NCBI RefSeq assembly: GCF_014200175.1
Contig: NZ_JACHBD010000001.1
Span: 1,103,907-1,167,906 of the forward strand
Direction of reading: 5' to 3'
DNA from: Rhizobium lentis
GTDB lineage: Bacteria; Pseudomonadota; Alphaproteobacteria; Rhizobiales; Rhizobiaceae
DNA: 64,000 bases
Shown here: positions 54,978-63,119 of the stretch, in pieces
Layout of the letters: the number at the start of each line of letters is the position of its first letter
How positions within the stretch are numbered: position 1 is the stretch's first letter
Notes under the pieces: model-generated
The model's database searches: none
What the model saw: the letters and a program-made list of their open reading frames with translations, nothing else
What the model was told of the DNA's origin: nothing
Translations under genes and position numbers: made by a program

Positions 54978-56333
54978 TCAGGGGAGCTGAACGTTCTTGT
55001 AGGTCTGCTGGAAGCGGCGCAGGAGCTGGTTGCCGCGTTCGGCAGCAGAGTCGAGCGAGGCCTGGACGTCGGCATTGTTGACGAAGATCGCCTGCAGGCC
55101 GTTGGCGATCTCGGTGCGGACCTGCAGCAGGCCGCCGAGACGGATGCCCTTTGCGGCTGCGTCGCCAGCCGGGGAAGCGGTCAGGCTCTGAATGGCGAGT
55201 TCACGGCCGGCGTAAGGCGCTTTGTCGTAGAAGCCCTGCTTCTTCAGATATTCGAAGCCGGAGTTGCGAACCGGGATGTAGCCGGTAACGGTCGACCAGG
55301 TCAGAGCTTCTTCCGGCTTCGCGATGAAGTTGAAAAATGCAGCGGCAGCCTTGTACTCGGCGTCCGAATGGCCCTTCAGAACCCAGAGCGAAGCGCCGCC
55401 GACATAGGAGCTGTGACGGGTCGCGTCACCGTAGGTCGGGAGCATGGCAACGCCCCAGTTCATGCCCTGCTTGGCGGTGCGGCCGATATTGCCGTGGTCG
55501 CCGACCGAAGTCAGGATGACCTGGCAGTCGCCGGCAGCGAAGGCTTCGACGAAGGTCTGGCCGACGGCCTTGTTCTTGATGACGGCGAGCTTGTTGTCGT
55601 ACCAGGACTTGAGGTCCTTGATGTAGCTGACGAGAAGCGGGTTCTTGTTGAAGACCAGCTCGGCGTCGAGGCCTTCGAAGCCGTTCTTCTTGGTGGCGAT
55701 CGGCTCGCCGTTGATGGCTTCAAACTGCTCGATGTACTGCCAGACTTCGTTGTTAGAGATGTCGAAGGCGAGCGGGCATGCATAGCCGGCGTCCTTCAGA
55801 GCCTTGAAGTCCTCACCGGCTTCCTTCCAGGTCGCCGGAGCATGATCCTTGCCGATCTTGGTGAAGGCATCCTTGTTCCAGTAGAGCAGAGCGGTCGAGG
55901 AGTTGAAGGGGAAGGAATACATCTCGCCCTTGGACGTGGCGTAGTAGCCTGCGATGCCCGAGAAATAATCGTTCCAGTCGACGGTGTAGCCCATGTCGGC
56001 CATCAGCTTGTTTGCCGGGTAGTAGGCGCCGGAGAGCATGATGTCGAGCGTGCCGGCGTCGGAAACTTGAGCGATGGTCGGCTGCTTGCCGGCGCGAAAG
56101 GCGGCAATAGTGTTCTGCAGGGAGGCGTCGTAGCTGCCCTGGCTAGTGCAGACGACTTCGTAATCGGCCTGCGACTGGTTGAAGCGATCGCACTGTTCCT
56201 GGACCCGCTTTGCGATGTCACCGGAATTGCCGAACCAGAAGTCAATCTTGGTCTTTTCGGCGGCGGCAGCCGGGCCAGCAAGAAACGCTGTAGCGAGAAG
56301 GGCGCCGACGGCGCCGAGAAGCTTGGCTTGCAT
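54978..56333 (-). CDS. ugpB: sn-Glycerol-3-phosphate ABC transporter, periplasmic binding protein UgpB
   Basis: A 451-residue periplasmic binding protein. The signal peptide spans about residues 1-25 (GPAAAAE). Similarity to E. coli UgpB runs along the full length: SQGSYDASLQNTIAAFRAGK, FPFNSSTALLYWNKDAF, IGGASLWVLKG-like and the end AERGNQLLRRF. It delivers glycerol-3-phosphate or its diesters to UgpAE. The ATG at 56333 was chosen over an earlier frame start. A possible Pho box lies upstream. Confidence 0.94.
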   Translation of the reverse strand: MQAKLLGAVGALLATAFLAGPAAAAEKTKIDFWFGNSGDIAKRVQEQCDRFNQSQADYEVVCTSQGSYDASLQNTIAAFRAGKQPTIAQVSDAGTLDIMLSGAYYPANKLMADMGYTVDWNDYFSGIAGYYATSKGEMYSFPFNSSTALLYWNKDAFTKIGKDHAPATWKEAGEDFKALKDAGYACPLAFDISNNEVWQYIEQFEAINGEPIATKKNGFEGLDAELVFNKNPLLVSYIKDLKSWYDNKLAVIKNKAVGQTFVEAFAAGDCQVILTSVGDHGNIGRTAKQGMNWGVAMLPTYGDATRHSSYVGGASLWVLKGHSDAEYKAAAAFFNFIAKPEEALTWSTVTGYIPVRNSGFEYLKKQGFYDKAPYAGRELAIQSLTASPAGDAAAKGIRLGGLLQVRTEIANGLQAIFVNNADVQASLDSAAERGNQLLRRFQQTYKNVQLP

Positions 56334-56697
56334 GAGAACCTCGAACGTAAAAGAGACGCGCACTTTCAGCGCACGCCCTATTAGCTGGTCCAAATTGCCG
56401 CGGCCAATGAATATTCCATGACACGAAACAACCGAAATCGCGCCATCACGAAACCTTCATGCGGATGTTATTTGCCACGGCTGAAGGCTATATTGAGAGA
56501 AGCCTCGCCAACCACCCCAGCGCACTGCCGAATAGTTATATCTATACCAGAATTCCCATAAGTTTCAATAATTTTCAATATTTGACTATACTTCGATAGC
56601 GCCTCTTTATTCGCTTGTAATGGTCACTTGAAACTTACATATAGAGCCATTTTTCTGCCGCTGCACTGCCGCGCAACGCCCGGTTTCAGCCTCGAAA
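56334..56697. other. Control region upstream of ugpB
   Basis: This 364-base AT-rich region has no gene. It lies between the stop of the ROK gene and ugpB, both on the minus strand, and contains a possible Pho box (56407-56424). I see no clear terminator for the ROK gene. Confidence 0.45.
56407..56424 (-). promoter_or_regulatory. Possible Pho box upstream of ugpB
   Basis: Read on the minus strand, GTGTCAT, four bases and TATTCAT resemble the PhoB consensus of two CTGTCAT units spaced by four. The first unit matches six of seven positions, the second four. The ugp operon is PhoB-controlled in E. coli and S. meliloti, which makes the site plausible. Confidence 0.4.
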
Positions 56698-57909
56698 TCA
56701 GCGGGAATCCTTCAAAATTGCAGCAAAATGCGGATCGAATGCCCGGCTGATCGGTCCTGCTGCGGCTCCGAGCGCCACCGACCAGGGATCGGCCATGCCG
56801 GGCTGCAGGCGCGGCAGGGTCCGGCCACGCCTTTCGGCGATCGAAGGGAGCAGCGGCCCGACCGCCGCAATCAGCCTGTTAACCAGCCCTTCCGGCGCGC
56901 TGCCGCAGAGGATCACCGTCTGCGGATCGAAGATCGTTTCGATCAGATGGATGCTCCAGCGCAAATCGGCTGCGGCCGTCCCGATCCAGGCCTCGATGCT
57001 CGGGTCGCCTCTCAAGGCGAGGTTGTCGATGCGCGCATGGAGATCGGGATCGGCGGGGTCGGCCGACAGATGCTGGTAGAGCGAGGCGAGCGAGGCGCGG
57101 TGTTCGAGCGGCGTCGATTTACCGTCGGCAAAGAGCAGCGCCATGCCGATCTCGCCGGCATTGCCATTGGCGCCGCGGTAGAGTTCACCATTCAGGATGA
57201 GGCCGGCACCGATGCCGTAGCCAACGAAGAGGCAGACGGCATGATCGAGGCCGTGGGCGGCCCCCACCATGCGCTCGGCGGTCGCAGCCGCCGCCGCATC
57301 GTTCTGCAGTCCGACATCGAGCCCGGTGCCGGCGGCCAGGGTTTCCAGCAGGGGAAACTTCTGCCAGGCCCCCATCATCCACGGGTCGTCGCCGCTGCCG
57401 TCAATCCCAAAAGGGCCGGGCATCGCAACGCCGAGGCCGACCAGCCGCTTATCCGATTGCCGGACGATCCTAGCGAGGTTCGAGCGCACGCCTGCGACGA
57501 GGTCGAGAATGACCTTCGCTCCCGTGGACGGGCCTCCCGGCGGCAAAGCGGCCTCGGCGCGCACGAGAACGCTGCCGACGAGATCGACGGCGACGGCCCG
57601 CGTCACATGCCGGTCGATCTGCAGGCCGATCGAAAAGGCGCCCCCGGGGACGAGCCGAAAGGGCGTCGAGGGCTGGCCCCTGCCCTTGCGCACCGCCTCC
57701 TGCGAACTGACGAGACCGTCGCGCTCGAGTTCCTCGATGATATTCGACACCGTCTGCTTGGTCAGCCGTGTCGCCCGCGCCAGATCGGCGCGCGAGAGCG
57801 CACCATTGATCCTCAAGGCATCGACTATCACGCGCCGATTATGCGCGCTGGTGCCTTCGTGGTTGGTGCCGCTCTTGGCCCTGATCGGCCTGCTGTCATT
57901 CATGTGCAA
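56698..57909 (-). CDS. ROK-family transcriptional repressor
   Basis: A 403-residue regulator. The N-terminal winged helix (about residues 22-75) contains LSRADLARATRLTKQTVSNIIEELERDGL. The ROK sugar-binding domain follows with GLGVAMPGPFG, the LQNDAAAAATAE block and VGYGIGAGLILNGELYRG. The usual ROK zinc-binding CxCGxxGC motif is not present. It is divergent from the sugar operon to its right, with a strong palindrome between them, and lies upstream of ugpB on the same strand. It most likely represses the right-hand operon until a sugar binds. Confidence 0.92.
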   Translation of the reverse strand: MHMNDSRPIRAKSGTNHEGTSAHNRRVIVDALRINGALSRADLARATRLTKQTVSNIIEELERDGLVSSQEAVRKGRGQPSTPFRLVPGGAFSIGLQIDRHVTRAVAVDLVGSVLVRAEAALPPGGPSTGAKVILDLVAGVRSNLARIVRQSDKRLVGLGVAMPGPFGIDGSGDDPWMMGAWQKFPLLETLAAGTGLDVGLQNDAAAAATAERMVGAAHGLDHAVCLFVGYGIGAGLILNGELYRGANGNAGEIGMALLFADGKSTPLEHRASLASLYQHLSADPADPDLHARIDNLALRGDPSIEAWIGTAAADLRWSIHLIETIFDPQTVILCGSAPEGLVNRLIAAVGPLLPSIAERRGRTLPRLQPGMADPWSVALGAAAGPISRAFDPHFAAILKDSR

Positions 57910-57945
57910 TTGCCTCTTGACTCCAGTAGAATGTTGAAGAAGTAA

Positions 57946-57966
57946 TAAGTCAAGACAATTGACTTA
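57946..57966. promoter_or_regulatory. Probable ROK operator
   Basis: TAAGTCAA-GACAA-TTGACTTA is a perfect inverted repeat with 8-bp arms and a 5-base spacer. It lies 37 bases upstream of the ROK start and 164 bases before the binding-protein gene. AT-rich palindromes of this size are typical for ROK repressors. Confidence 0.7.
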
Positions 57967-58129
57967 ATAAGGAACCGGAGAGTTCCAGGGAACGCAGGAA
58001 GCCGTACAGGGCCTCCAACGACGCTCCGAGGTGACGAACCGGCACGTTTTTTTATGCGTGCCTTCTCGAAAACCCGATGGCGGAAATCCGCCCTCGGCTA
58101 TGCGTAAATGTCAAAAACTGGAGGCTGCA

Positions 58130-59368
58130 ATGCTGAAATCCTTGAACAAGACGCTTTTGGGTGCGGCCTTGATCGGCGCATCCCTTGCCCCGCATGCTTT
58201 CGCCGAAACGACGCTGAACGCGCTGTTCATGGCGCAGGCCGCCTATAGCGAAGCCGATGTGCGCGCCATGACCGACGCCTTCGCCAAGGCGAACCCCGAC
58301 ATCAAGGTCAATCTCGAATTCGTTCCCTATGAGGGCCTGCACGACAAGACCGTGCTGGCGCAGGGTTCCGGCGGCGGCTATGACGTCGTCCTCTTCGACG
58401 TCATCTGGCCGGCCGAATACGCCACAAACAAGGTGCTGGTCGACGTCTCCTCCCGCATCACCGACGAGATGAAGAAGGGCGTGCTGCCGGGCGCCTGGAC
58501 CACTGTACAGTATGACGGCAAATATTACGGCATGCCCTGGATCCTCGACACCAAATATCTGTTCTACAACAAGGAAATCCTGGAGAAGGCCGGCATCAAG
58601 GCGCCGCCGAAGACCTGGGACGAGCTGGCTGAGCAGGCAAAGGCAATCAAGGACAAGGGTCTGCTGGCAACTCCGATCGCCTGGAGCTGGTCGCAGGCCG
58701 AAGCGGCAATCTGCGATTATACCACGCTGGTTAGCGCCTATGGCGGCGATTTCCTGAAGGACGGCAAACCTGCCTTCCAAAGCGGTGGCGGCCTTGACGC
58801 CCTGAAATATATGGTGGCCAGCTACACGTCAGGCCTGACCAATCCGAACTCCAAAGAGTTCCTGGAAGAGGACGTCCGAAAGGTCTTCCAGAACGGTGAT
58901 GCCGCCTTCGCTCTCAACTGGACCTACATGTACAACATGGCGAACGACCCGAAGGACAGCAAGGTCGCGGGCAAGGTCGGCGTCGTGCCGGCGCCGGGCG
59001 TCGCCGGTAAGAGCGAGGCTTCGGCCGTCAACGGCTCGATGGGCCTCGGCATCACCTCCGCCAGCCAGCATCCCGACGAGGCCTGGAAGTACATCACCTT
59101 CATGACCTCGCAGGCCACACAGAACGCCTACGCCAAGCTCAGCCTGCCGATCTGGGCTTCCTCCTATGACGACCCCGGTGTCACCAAGGGCCAGGAAGAG
59201 CTGATTTCCGCCGCCAAGGTCGGCCTCGCCGCCATGTATCCGCGCCCGACGACGCCGAAATATCAGGAGCTTTCGACGGCGCTGCAGCAGGCAATCCAGG
59301 AATCGCTGCTCGGCCAGTCCACTCCCGAGGACGCGCTGAAGTCTGCTGCCGAAAACAGCGGCCTCTGA
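58130..59368 (+). CDS. Sugar ABC transporter, periplasmic binding protein
   Basis: A 412-residue family 1 extracellular binding protein. The signal peptide covers about residues 1-26 and ends PHAFAE. The mature part has VVLFDVIWPAEYATNKVLVDVS, GMPWILDTKYLFYNKEILEKAG and AVNGSMGLGITSASQHPDEAWK, typical of the cluster that binds di- and amino sugars. GGAGG lies before the ATG at 58130; the longer upstream frame is not supported. It is the first gene of a six-gene operon. Confidence 0.92.
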   Translation: MLKSLNKTLLGAALIGASLAPHAFAETTLNALFMAQAAYSEADVRAMTDAFAKANPDIKVNLEFVPYEGLHDKTVLAQGSGGGYDVVLFDVIWPAEYATNKVLVDVSSRITDEMKKGVLPGAWTTVQYDGKYYGMPWILDTKYLFYNKEILEKAGIKAPPKTWDELAEQAKAIKDKGLLATPIAWSWSQAEAAICDYTTLVSAYGGDFLKDGKPAFQSGGGLDALKYMVASYTSGLTNPNSKEFLEEDVRKVFQNGDAAFALNWTYMYNMANDPKDSKVAGKVGVVPAPGVAGKSEASAVNGSMGLGITSASQHPDEAWKYITFMTSQATQNAYAKLSLPIWASSYDDPGVTKGQEELISAAKVGLAAMYPRPTTPKYQELSTALQQAIQESLLGQSTPEDALKSAAENSGL

Positions 59369-59383
59369 AGCCGGCATGAACCC

Positions 59384-59406
59384 CGGGCGGCGCCTGTCGC
59401 CGCCCG
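59384..59406 (+). terminator. Intercistronic hairpin after the binding-protein gene
   Basis: CGGGCGGCG (59384-59392) and CGCCGCCCG (59398-59406) form a perfect 9-bp stem with a 5-base loop. No T tract follows, so partial termination or mRNA protection is more likely than full termination. Confidence 0.7.
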
Positions 59407-59440
59407 CCTCCCAAACCTGTGATGAAGAAGGGTCGCCTCG

Positions 59441-60325
59441 ATGTCGGGCACATGGCTGACAACCCGCGCGTGGCTTTTGATGCTGCCGCTTCTCATGGTC
59501 ATGATCTCAGTCATCGGCTGGCCGCTCGCCGATACCGTCGGCCTCTCCTTCACCGATGCCAAGCTGGTCGGCACCGATGGCAATTTCGTCGGCATCGATA
59601 ATTACGCCAAGATGCTCTCCGGCTCGAATTTCCAGCGCACGTTGGTCACCACTGCATGGTTCGCGATCGTCTCGGTCGCCGCCGAAATGGTGATCGGCGT
59701 GCTTGCCGCGCTGCTGCTGAATCAGCAGTTCCGCGGCCGCACTGCGCTCCGCGCCCTGATGATCCTGCCCTGGGCGCTGCCGACGGTCGTCAACGCCACG
59801 CTCTGGCGGCTGATTTATAATCCTGAATACGGTGCGCTCAACGCGGCGTTGACGCAGCTTGGTCTGCTCGATGCCTATCGCTCCTGGCTCGGCGAGCCGG
59901 GCACGGCGCTTGCCGCCCTCATCGTCGCCGACTGCTGGAAGAACTTCCCGCTGGTGGCGCTGATCGCGCTTGCCGCACTCCAGGCCGTGCCGCGCGATAT
60001 TACCGCCGCCTCCCTCGTTGACGGCGCCGGCCCCTTCGCCCGCTTCCGCTTCGTCATCCTGCCCTATCTCGCCGGCCCGCTGATGGTAGCGCTCGTGCTG
60101 CGCACGATCGAAGCCTTCAAGGTATTCGACATCATCTGGGTCATGACCCGCGGCGGACCGGCCAACAGCACCCGCACGCTCTCGATCCTCGTGTACCAGG
60201 AAGCCTTCTCCTTCCAGCGGGCGGGCTCGGGCGCGTCGTTGGCATTGATCGTCACGCTGCTGGTCACGCTGCTTGCCGCCGGCTATGCCGCCCTGGTGCG
60301 CAAGACCGCCGGGAGTGCCGTCTGA
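59441..60325 (+). CDS. Sugar ABC transporter permease 1
   Basis: A 294-residue inner-membrane permease of the MalF/UgpA type with six helices. The EAA loop reads ITAASLVDGAGPFARFRFVILPYLAGP. It lies 72 bases after the binding-protein gene, past the hairpin, and overlaps the next gene by one base. Confidence 0.92.
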   Translation: MSGTWLTTRAWLLMLPLLMVMISVIGWPLADTVGLSFTDAKLVGTDGNFVGIDNYAKMLSGSNFQRTLVTTAWFAIVSVAAEMVIGVLAALLLNQQFRGRTALRALMILPWALPTVVNATLWRLIYNPEYGALNAALTQLGLLDAYRSWLGEPGTALAALIVADCWKNFPLVALIALAALQAVPRDITAASLVDGAGPFARFRFVILPYLAGPLMVALVLRTIEAFKVFDIIWVMTRGGPANSTRTLSILVYQEAFSFQRAGSGASLALIVTLLVTLLAAGYAALVRKTAGSAV

Positions 60326-61170
60326 TGGAACGCCAGAGCCCGCTGTTTTCCGCCTTCATTCATCTCTCAGCGCTGCTGCTTGCCGCCGTCATCCTGGCTC
60401 CGATCCTGTGGCTGTTCATCATGAGCATTTCGCCGGCCGCCGATCTTGCGGCAAAGCCGCTGCGCTGGTGGCCGCAGACGATGGATTTCTCGCGTTACCA
60501 GGTCCTGCTGTCGACGCTCGAAAACAGCGCTGGCGCCGCCTTCACCTCATCGCTGCGCAACAGCATCGAGGTGGCCGGCATGGCGACCATCGCCGCCATC
60601 GCGCTTGCCATTCCGGCCGGCTGGGCGGTGTCGCGCACGCCTTCTGTGGGATGGTCGCTGTCGATGGTGATCGCCACCTATATGCTGCCGCCCGTAGCAC
60701 TCGCCGTGCCGCTCTATATGGGTCTGTCCCATCTCGGCATGCTGAACAACGTCTTCGGCCTAGCCCTCGTCTATCTCACCATCCTGGCACCCTTCACCAC
60801 CTGGCTGATGAAATCGGGCTTCGATTCCATCCCGCGCGAGATTGAATCCGCCGCAATGATCGATGGCGCCGGCCTGTTCCAGACGCTGAGAATTATTACG
60901 CTGCCGCTTGCCGCCCCCGTGGTCGCGACATCGAGCCTCTTCGCGTTCCTGCTGGCCTGGGATGAATTCTTCTATGCGCTGCTCTTCACCTCGGACCAGC
61001 GCGCCAAGACGCTGACCGTCGCCATTGCCGATCTCGCCGGCGGCCGCGTTTCCGATTACGGACTGATCGCCACGGCAGGCGTGCTCGCCGCCCTGCCCCC
61101 GGTGCTGATCGGCCTCGTCATGCAACGCGCCCTGATTTCAGGGCTCACCAGCGGCGGCGTCAAGGGATGA
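60325..61170 (+). CDS. Sugar ABC transporter permease 2
   Basis: A 281-residue inner-membrane permease of the MalG/UgpE type. The EAA loop reads EIESAAMIDGAGLFQTLRIITLPLAAP. It overlaps permease 1 by one base and the SIS gene by four bases. Confidence 0.92.
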   Translation: MERQSPLFSAFIHLSALLLAAVILAPILWLFIMSISPAADLAAKPLRWWPQTMDFSRYQVLLSTLENSAGAAFTSSLRNSIEVAGMATIAAIALAIPAGWAVSRTPSVGWSLSMVIATYMLPPVALAVPLYMGLSHLGMLNNVFGLALVYLTILAPFTTWLMKSGFDSIPREIESAAMIDGAGLFQTLRIITLPLAAPVVATSSLFAFLLAWDEFFYALLFTSDQRAKTLTVAIADLAGGRVSDYGLIATAGVLAALPPVLIGLVMQRALISGLTSGGVKG

Positions 61171-62189
61171 AGATGACAACAGAAAGAAACCGGCCGGCCG
61201 GACTTGCTGCGATTGACCGCGAGATGGTGCGCCAGCACGCCGATGCAATCGCCTCTTATGAAGCCGCCGCACCGATGGCGGCAAGAGCCGCCGTCTCGCT
61301 GAAGAAGACCGGCCGGCTTCTACTGCTCGGCATGGGCGGCTCGCATGCCGTCAACCGCGCCGTCGAGCCGCTCTACCGTGCGCTCGGCATCGATGCCGTC
61401 GCTTTGCCGCTCTCCGAACAGCTCGGCCAGCCGCTGCCGATCGCCGGCAGGACGATCTTCGTCACCTCGCAATCGGGCGAAAGTGCCGAAGTCGTGCGCT
61501 GGTTCAACGAAACCGGCGGTACGGAGGAAAGCTTCGGCCTGACGCTCGAAGGCAGTTCCTTCCTCGCCAGAACCGCCCCGTCGCTGGTCGGCAGCGGCGG
61601 CACCGAGCTTGCTTTTGCCGCAACCCGCAGCCTGACCGTGACCTTCGCCCTGCATCTCGCGGTCTTGGCCGCTCTCGGCGAAGATCCCGCGGCCGCGCTT
61701 GCCGTCCTCAAGGCGCCCGAAGACCATGACATCGCGGCCGCGCTCGCTGCACTCGAAAAGGTCGCGACCGTCGTGACCTCGGGCCGCCGACTGCAAGGTG
61801 TCGCCGAGGCACTGGCCCTCGGGCTGACAGAGCTTTCGCGACGGCCCTGCTTCTCCCTCGAAGGCGGTCAGCTGCGCCATGGCCCGATGGAGATGCTGAG
61901 GCCGGAGATTGGCGTGGTACTGTTCCGCGGTCTCGACGAGACGGCCGGCCTCGTCACCACCATGGCGGTATCCGCCGTCGAGACCGGCGCGCCCGTCATC
62001 CTGTTCGACGCCTCGAGCGAAGCCCCCGTCACAGGGGCGGTGACGATCCGTTTTGCGCCAGCGACGGGGCTTGCCGCGATCTTCGCGATGCTGCCGGTCG
62101 CCCAGCGGCTGATGATCGCCTTTGCAGGAACCCGCGTGGAGAATGCCGGAACGCCGATCCGCTCCACCAAGATTACCCGGAGTGAATGA
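61167..62189 (+). CDS. SIS-domain phosphosugar enzyme (GlmS/AgaS/FrlB-like)
   Basis: A 340-residue protein with two SIS (sugar isomerase) domains. The first has GRLLLLGMGGSHAVNRAVEP and FVTSQSGESAEVVRWF. The second has VTSGRRLQGVAEALALGLTEL and the GlmS-like LRHGPMEML with a possible catalytic Glu/His pair. There is no glutaminase domain, so it is not GlmS itself. Such enzymes deaminate or deglycate amino-sugar or fructosamine phosphates. Placed with a PfkB kinase, it probably acts on the phosphorylated transported sugar. Confidence 0.88.
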   Translation: MKMTTERNRPAGLAAIDREMVRQHADAIASYEAAAPMAARAAVSLKKTGRLLLLGMGGSHAVNRAVEPLYRALGIDAVALPLSEQLGQPLPIAGRTIFVTSQSGESAEVVRWFNETGGTEESFGLTLEGSSFLARTAPSLVGSGGTELAFAATRSLTVTFALHLAVLAALGEDPAAALAVLKAPEDHDIAAALAALEKVATVVTSGRRLQGVAEALALGLTELSRRPCFSLEGGQLRHGPMEMLRPEIGVVLFRGLDETAGLVTTMAVSAVETGAPVILFDASSEAPVTGAVTIRFAPATGLAAIFAMLPVAQRLMIAFAGTRVENAGTPIRSTKITRSE

Positions 62190-63119
62190 ATGCGGCCGCT
62201 TGCAGTCATCGGCAACGTCAATGTCGATCTCATCCTCGGACCGGCCGCCCCCTGGCCGAAGGCCGGCACGGAAATCAGGGTCGATCACGACGAGCTCCGC
62301 GTCGGCGGATCGGCCGGCAACAGCGCACTCGCGTGGCAGGCGCTCGGCATCGAATTCGAGATCGCCGCCAATATCGGCAGCGACCAGTTCGGCCGCTGGC
62401 TGGCGGAAGCCTTCGGCCATCGCTCCAAAAATTGGCCGGTACGCCCCGAGAAAACGACGCTTTCCGTCGGCATCACCCATCCGGACGGCGAGCGCACCTT
62501 CTTCACGACGACCGGCCATCTGCCGCGCTTCAGCCTCGCCGACGTGTTCGCAGTCATCGACGGCGAAAGACTGCGCGGCGGTTACGCGCTTCTCTGCGGC
62601 GGCTTTCTGACCGACGATCTGGCGAGCGAATATGACGCCTTCTTCGACTGGGCCGACGGCCACGACATCATTGTCGCACTCGATACCGGCTGGCCGCTCG
62701 ACGGCTGGACCGAAAAAAATTGCGCGGCCGCCCGTGCCTGGCTTTCGCGCAGCGGCATTGCACTGCTGAATGAGGTCGAGACGACGACGCTTGCCGGCAT
62801 CGCCGATCCGGTCGAAGCCGCCCGTGAAGTCAGGTCGCATATGCCGGAGGGCGCGATCATCGTCGTCAAGCGCGGCCCGGATGGCGCCATCGCCATCGGG
62901 CCGGATGGCCTGCCGGCATCCGCAACTGCACCCGTCGTCAAGGTCGTCGATACGATCGGCGCCGGCGATGTCTTCAATGCCGGCTTCCTGGCAGCATTGG
63001 CAGACGGCAAGCCGCTGGCTTCCTGCCTGGCGGCAGGGACACAGGTCGCCTCGCGCGCCATTTCCACCCTTCCCCGCAGCTATGGCGAGCCATCGGCTCC
63101 TCAGGAGCCCATGTCATGA
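62190..63119 (+). CDS. PfkB-family carbohydrate kinase
   Basis: A 309-residue ribokinase-fold kinase. It opens with [12 protein letters not shown], has [17 protein letters not shown], and carries the catalytic motif [17 protein letters not shown] (Asp base in GAGD). It follows the SIS gene directly and overlaps the ATPase gene by four bases. It probably phosphorylates the imported sugar before the SIS enzyme acts. Confidence 0.9.
   Translation: MRPLAVIGNVNVDLILGPAAPWPKAGTEIRVDHDELRVGGSAGNSALAWQALGIEFEIAANIGSDQFGRWLAEAFGHRSKNWPVRPEKTTLSVGITHPDGERTFFTTTGHLPRFSLADVFAVIDGERLRGGYALLCGGFLTDDLASEYDAFFDWADGHDIIVALDTGWPLDGWTEKNCAAARAWLSRSGIALLNEVETTTLAGIADPVEAAREVRSHMPEGAIIVVKRGPDGAIAIGPDGLPASATAPVVKVVDTIGAGDVFNAGFLAALADGKPLASCLAAGTQVASRAISTLPRSYGEPSAPQEPMS

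Noticed and set aside
54966..56384. Plus-strand open frame of 472 codons
   Set aside because: It is the mirror of ugpB; ugpB matches E. coli UgpB along its length.
61320..62840. Minus-strand open frame of 506 codons
   Set aside because: Antisense to the SIS and PfkB genes, which have clear motifs and 0-4 base junctions.
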